From positions 186,001 through 250,000 of the forward strand of contig NZ_MQSU01000002.1 in the NCBI RefSeq assembly GCF_001907245.1: DNA of 64,000 bases. Direction: 5' to 3'. This document shows, piece by piece, positions 61,055 through 64,000 of the stretch. The notes below the pieces were generated by a model. It did not search any database and was not told the origin of the DNA. It saw only the letters and a program-made list of their open reading frames with translations. Made by a program: the position numbers and the translations under genes. Numbering within the stretch: position 1 is the first letter of the stretch; each line of letters opens with the position of its first letter. Source of the DNA: Boudabousia liubingyangii. Lineage in GTDB: Bacteria; Actinomycetota; Actinomycetes; Actinomycetales; Actinomycetaceae.

Positions 61055-62668
61055 GTGATTAACGTTTCTGATTTGAGTATCCGCATTGGGGCTCGCACCC
61101 TTGTTCAACACGCTAGCTTTAAGGTTGATAAAGGGATGCGTATCGGTCTAGTTGGGCGCAATGGCGCCGGCAAGACCACCACGATGCGTTTACTGGCAGG
61201 ACAGGAGGATCCTCGCGGCGCAGTAGAAACCAGCGGGGAAATTCATGTCAATGGCACGGTAGGTTACCTGTCCCAAGATCCACGTGAGGGGGACGCTGAA
61301 CAGACCGCCCAGCAGCGCATTATTGAGGTCCGTGGCATTGATAAGATCATTGCCCGAATCAAAAAAGCCGAACATGAAATGTCCACCCAGACGGGTGCCC
61401 GCGCGCAAAAAGCGATGGAAAAGTATGTGCGTTTGGACCATGAGTTCACGGTTGCCGGCGGCTGGGCCGCCAATGCGCAAGCTGCTCAGATTGCCGCCAG
61501 CTTGGGGATTTCCAAAGAACAACTAGCCCAGCCGCTTAACACGCTTTCCGGCGGTCAACGTCGACGGGTAGAACTGGCACGCGTACTCTTTTCCGAGGCG
61601 GACGTACTCCTCCTCGACGAACCTACCAACCACCTCGACCATGATTCGATCCTGTGGTTGCGTGACTACCTACGCGCCTACCCGGGTGGTTTTGTCGTGA
61701 TTTCTCACGATGTCAAACTGCTAGATGAGACGGTAAACCAGGTCCTTTATCTAGACGCTAACCGGGGCGTCCTCGATCCATACCATATGGGCTGGCAGGC
61801 CTACCTGAAACAGCGTGCAGCAGATGAGAAACGCCGTCGGGCACAGCGCGCTACGGCAGAAAAGAAAGCCGCGGCGCTACGTGCCCAGGGTGAAAAGATG
61901 CGGGCTAAGGCGACTAAAGCGGTGGCCGCGCAACAGATGCTGCGTCGCGCGGACGAACTCTTGGCTCAGGTTGAGCCCGAAACGCAGATTGAGAAGGTCG
62001 CGAACTTGCGCTTCCCCGACCCGGCTCCCTGCGGCAAAGTCCCCTTGGAAGCTGATTCAATCACCAAGTCTTATGGCTCTCTAGATGTTCTCATGGGAGT
62101 TGACCTGGCCATCGATAGGGGCGCGAAGGTTGTGGTGCTGGGGCTTAACGGTGCCGGTAAGACCACCTTGCTGCGAGTTTTGGCTGGGGTTGAGGAACCC
62201 GATGATGGGAAGGTTGTGGCCGGTCATGGTTTGAAGCTTGGCTACTACGCGCAGGAACATGAGACCCTTGATGTGCATGCCACAGTCTTAGAGAATCTGG
62301 CGGCTGTCGCGCCCGATTTTGATGATACTAAGGTCCGAAACGTACTGGGCCAGTTCCTTTTCACCGGGGATGATGTGGAGAAGCCGGCGGCGGTCTTGTC
62401 CGGCGGCGAGAAGACTCGTCTCGCCTTGGCGACCCTGGTGGTTTCGGCTGCGAATGTTTTGCTATTAGACGAACCCACTAACAACCTGGACCCGGCATCC
62501 CGGGATGAGATTCTTAAGGCCCTTAACAGTTACGAGGGAGCGGTAGTACTAGTCACCCACGATCCGGGGGCCGTCCAGGCGCTAAACCCCGATAGGGTGC
62601 TTTTGCTGCCGGATGCGGATGAGGACCTCTGGTCTGATGATTACCTTGACTTGGTCACTTTGACGTAG
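61055..62668 (+). CDS. ABC-F family ATPase (ribosome-associated)
   Basis: Cytoplasmic protein of 537 residues with two ABC domains and no membrane part. Walker A motifs are GRNGAGKTTTMRLLAG and GLNGAGKTTLLRVLAG; signatures LSGGQRRRVELARVL and LSGGEKTRLALATL; both Walker B motifs end LLLDEPTN with the catalytic Glu. Between them, about residues 245-310, is the basic helical linker (DEKRRRAQRATAEKKAAALR) that in ABC-F proteins enters the ribosomal E site. It may act as a translation factor or give ribosome-target antibiotic protection; nothing tells which. Confidence 0.92.
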   Translation: MINVSDLSIRIGARTLVQHASFKVDKGMRIGLVGRNGAGKTTTMRLLAGQEDPRGAVETSGEIHVNGTVGYLSQDPREGDAEQTAQQRIIEVRGIDKIIARIKKAEHEMSTQTGARAQKAMEKYVRLDHEFTVAGGWAANAQAAQIAASLGISKEQLAQPLNTLSGGQRRRVELARVLFSEADVLLLDEPTNHLDHDSILWLRDYLRAYPGGFVVISHDVKLLDETVNQVLYLDANRGVLDPYHMGWQAYLKQRAADEKRRRAQRATAEKKAAALRAQGEKMRAKATKAVAAQQMLRRADELLAQVEPETQIEKVANLRFPDPAPCGKVPLEADSITKSYGSLDVLMGVDLAIDRGAKVVVLGLNGAGKTTLLRVLAGVEEPDDGKVVAGHGLKLGYYAQEHETLDVHATVLENLAAVAPDFDDTKVRNVLGQFLFTGDDVEKPAAVLSGGEKTRLALATLVVSAANVLLLDEPTNNLDPASRDEILKALNSYEGAVVLVTHDPGAVQALNPDRVLLLPDADEDLWSDDYLDLVTLT

Positions 62669-62695
62669 GAAATAGCTTTTCCTGCTAGTTAACGA

Positions 62696-62701
62696 TAAAA
62701 T
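62696..62701 (+). promoter_or_regulatory. -10 box of a probable leaderless sixA mRNA
   Basis: TAAAAT ends seven bases before ATG 62709, with no ribosome-binding sequence between. If used, transcription starts at or one base before the ATG. Confidence 0.45.
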
Positions 62702-62708
62702 GTGTGAC

Positions 62709-63209
62709 ATGAGAAACACTATTGTTCTGGTTCGACACTCGACCGCTGAGAGGTTTTCGGCCAACGGAGACCTTGGGCGTGCCCTGACTCCAGAAGGTCA
62801 AGAACAAGCAATAGAGTTGGGAAAACTACTGGTCAAAGAGCTAGGCCCAAGTGTTGACTGTCTAGTTGCCTCCCATGCTGTGCGAGCCCAAGAGACCGCT
62901 GATGCCATTGGACAGAACCTAAAGATCGAGAATCTTTGGATGGACCGCGCAATCTACGATTCCGATGTCGATAGCCTGCGCGAGATCGTGCATTCATGTG
63001 AGCGTAAGACGCTGGTGATTGTGGGGCATGAGCCGACAATTTCCGTTTTTGCCGCTGCCCTAATCTGTGACGACTGCCCGGGCCGAGAACTGGTCTACGG
63101 CGGAGTCCCTACGGCCTCTGCGATTGTCCTAAAGACGGACCTGCCCTTTGACCAAGTTTGTTGCGGCAGTTGTGATCTAGAAGCGTTCCTACACGCTGAG
63201 ATCGGTTAG
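62709..63209 (+). CDS. sixA: SixA-type phosphohistidine phosphatase
   Basis: Histidine phosphatase of 166 residues. The phosphate pocket starts IVLVRHSTAERF (RH motif with Ser in place of Gly) and ends VGHEPTISVF with the second catalytic His; the middle VASHAVRAQETADAIG is typical. E. coli SixA acts on phosphohistidine of the nitrogen phosphotransferase system. ATG 62709 gives the family N-terminus; ATG 62700 in the same frame would add three residues and lie inside the -10 box. Confidence 0.87.
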   Translation: MRNTIVLVRHSTAERFSANGDLGRALTPEGQEQAIELGKLLVKELGPSVDCLVASHAVRAQETADAIGQNLKIENLWMDRAIYDSDVDSLREIVHSCERKTLVIVGHEPTISVFAAALICDDCPGRELVYGGVPTASAIVLKTDLPFDQVCCGSCDLEAFLHAEIG

Positions 63210-63224
63210 CTTTTAAAAGACAAA

Positions 63225-63267
63225 ATATTCGGGGTGCTAGATCTGATTGATCTAGCACCCCGAATAT
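63225..63267. terminator. Strong bidirectional terminator between sixA and glgC
   Basis: The arms at 63225-63243 and 63249-63267 form a perfect 19-base-pair stem with a five-base loop (TGATT). On the minus strand the stem is followed by TTTTGTCTTTT, so it ends glgC transcripts well; the plus strand has a poorer T-run. Confidence 0.88.
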
Positions 63268-63295
63268 CGTTATTGCTATGGGATTGCTGGTCGGA

Positions 63296-64000
63296 TTACT
63301 TTGGAATGACCATGCCCTTAGGTGCGACTACTAGGCCAGTTTCGGTGACGGTCAAGCCGCGTTCACGGTCATGATCCAAGTCCACACCAATCTGAGCGCC
63401 GGCCTCTACGACACAGTTCTTGTCGAGGATGGCACGGTGAACGACCGCCCCACGACCTACGCGAACATTGTGCATAAGCACCGATCCGGAGACATCTGCC
63501 CACGAGTGAACGTAAACCCCGGGGGAGAGGACCGAACGCTGAACTTTACCGCCCGAAATGATCACCGAGGGGGAAACAATCGAATCGATTGCCACACCCA
63601 TACGATCAGCCGAACCGTAAACGAACTTAGCCGGTGCTAGGGAACCGGAAAGACCGGTGTAGACGGGCCAATCCTGGTTGTAAAGGTTGAAGACCGGGTT
63701 AATCGAGATGAGGTCCATATTGGCTTCATAGTAAGCATCTAGGGTACCTACGTCGCGCCAGTAGTCACGGTCGCGTTCGAGTGAACCAGGAACATCATTA
63801 TCAATGAAGTCATAAACTCCAGCAGCACCCTGTTCGACGAAATAGGGAACAATATTGCCGCCCATATCGTGTTTTGAGGTGGGATCGTTGGCGTCCTGAT
63901 GAAGCGCCTCGATGAGCTCCTTGGTGGAGAAGATGTAGTTACCCATGGAGGCTAGTACCTGATCGGGGGCATCCGGCAGGCCCTCAGCATTTTCGGGCTT
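63296..64000 (-). CDS. glgC: Glucose-1-phosphate adenylyltransferase GlgC, C-terminal part
   Basis: Makes ADP-glucose for glycogen synthesis. The frame is open to the window edge, so the N-terminal pyrophosphorylase site is outside. The visible 234 residues include ASMGNYIFSTKELIEAL, DYWRDVGTLDAYYEANMDL and the C-terminal left-handed beta-helix (SVLSPGVYVHSWADV, GAVVHRAILDKNCVVE) used in allosteric control. Together with the GH13 enzyme at 32385 it points to glycogen turnover. It ends 29 bases from a strong terminator shared with sixA. Confidence 0.94.
   Translation of the reverse strand, partial: KPENAEGLPDAPDQVLASMGNYIFSTKELIEALHQDANDPTSKHDMGGNIVPYFVEQGAAGVYDFIDNDVPGSLERDRDYWRDVGTLDAYYEANMDLISINPVFNLYNQDWPVYTGLSGSLAPAKFVYGSADRMGVAIDSIVSPSVIISGGKVQRSVLSPGVYVHSWADVSGSVLMHNVRVGRGAVVHRAILDKNCVVEAGAQIGVDLDHDRERGLTVTETGLVVAPKGMVIPK

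Overview
This window is ordinary chromosome of an actinobacterium, most likely a member of the Actinomycetaceae or a close relative. The evidence is the actinobacterial form of the division and cell-wall cluster (ftsI-murE-murF-mraY-murD-ftsW-murG-murC-ftsQ-ftsZ-pgeF-sepF-yggT-divIVA), the tlyA-nadK-recN-steA-mctB-Nudix block known from Mycobacterium, a SepIVA-like gene next to coaD/yceD/rnc, and a sufR-led SUF operon. GC content looks moderate (upper fifties percent by eye). Leucine codon CTA and the tetramer CTAG are unusually common. The MurE substrate motif suggests a peptidoglycan that is not of the meso-diaminopimelate type. I saw no phage, insertion sequence, CRISPR array, rRNA or tRNA gene.

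Layout. 1-16074: tightly packed cell-wall and septum genes, with leaders of their own in front of ftsZ, sepF and divIVA. 16108-21156: a terminator, then lspA, an RluA-type pseudouridine synthase and dnaE. 21157-24662: a small S4 protein on the minus strand, an unrecognised acidic protein, an SseB-like protein, and the infC-rpmI-rplT translation operon behind a structured leader with an attenuator and an AUU start. 24724-34081: accessory and metabolic genes (lipoprotein, CPVCNK membrane protein, MFS transporter plus PfkB kinase, rRNA/tRNA methyltransferase, thiL, an AT-rich VanZ-like gene with an EEP-family gene, a GH13 glycosidase, rpmB). 34258-42469: a degenerate FakA-like protein, recG, rsmD, coaD, sepIVA, yceD, rnc, mutM. 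42502-52272: an orphan response regulator, then the block of repeat-TPR-HAD fusion, small protein, tlyA, nadK, recN, steA, mctB and Nudix. 52348-59109: sufR-sufB-sufD-Rieske-sufC-sufS-sufU-sufT. 59177-64000: acyl-CoA ligase, ABC-F ATPase, sixA, and the C-terminal part of glgC.

How the genes work together. The first 16 kb make lipid II, move it across the membrane, and build and anchor the septal ring; SepIVA, SteA and Wag31/DivIVA elsewhere in the window belong to the same envelope biology. Most neighbouring genes overlap by 4 or 8 bases, which points to translational coupling. The SUF block builds Fe-S clusters under a SufR-type repressor whose probable operator is a perfect 9-bp inverted repeat.

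The points most worth a second look are: mutually exclusive hairpins over the sufS start codon; an 858-residue protein that fuses an Arg/Gly/Asp repeat domain, a TPR-like domain, a NagD-type HAD phosphatase and an acidic tail; a FakA-family protein that has lost its catalytic motif; structured leaders in front of divIVA and infC; and several genes whose -10 box lies 6-7 bases before the start codon, which suggests leaderless mRNAs.
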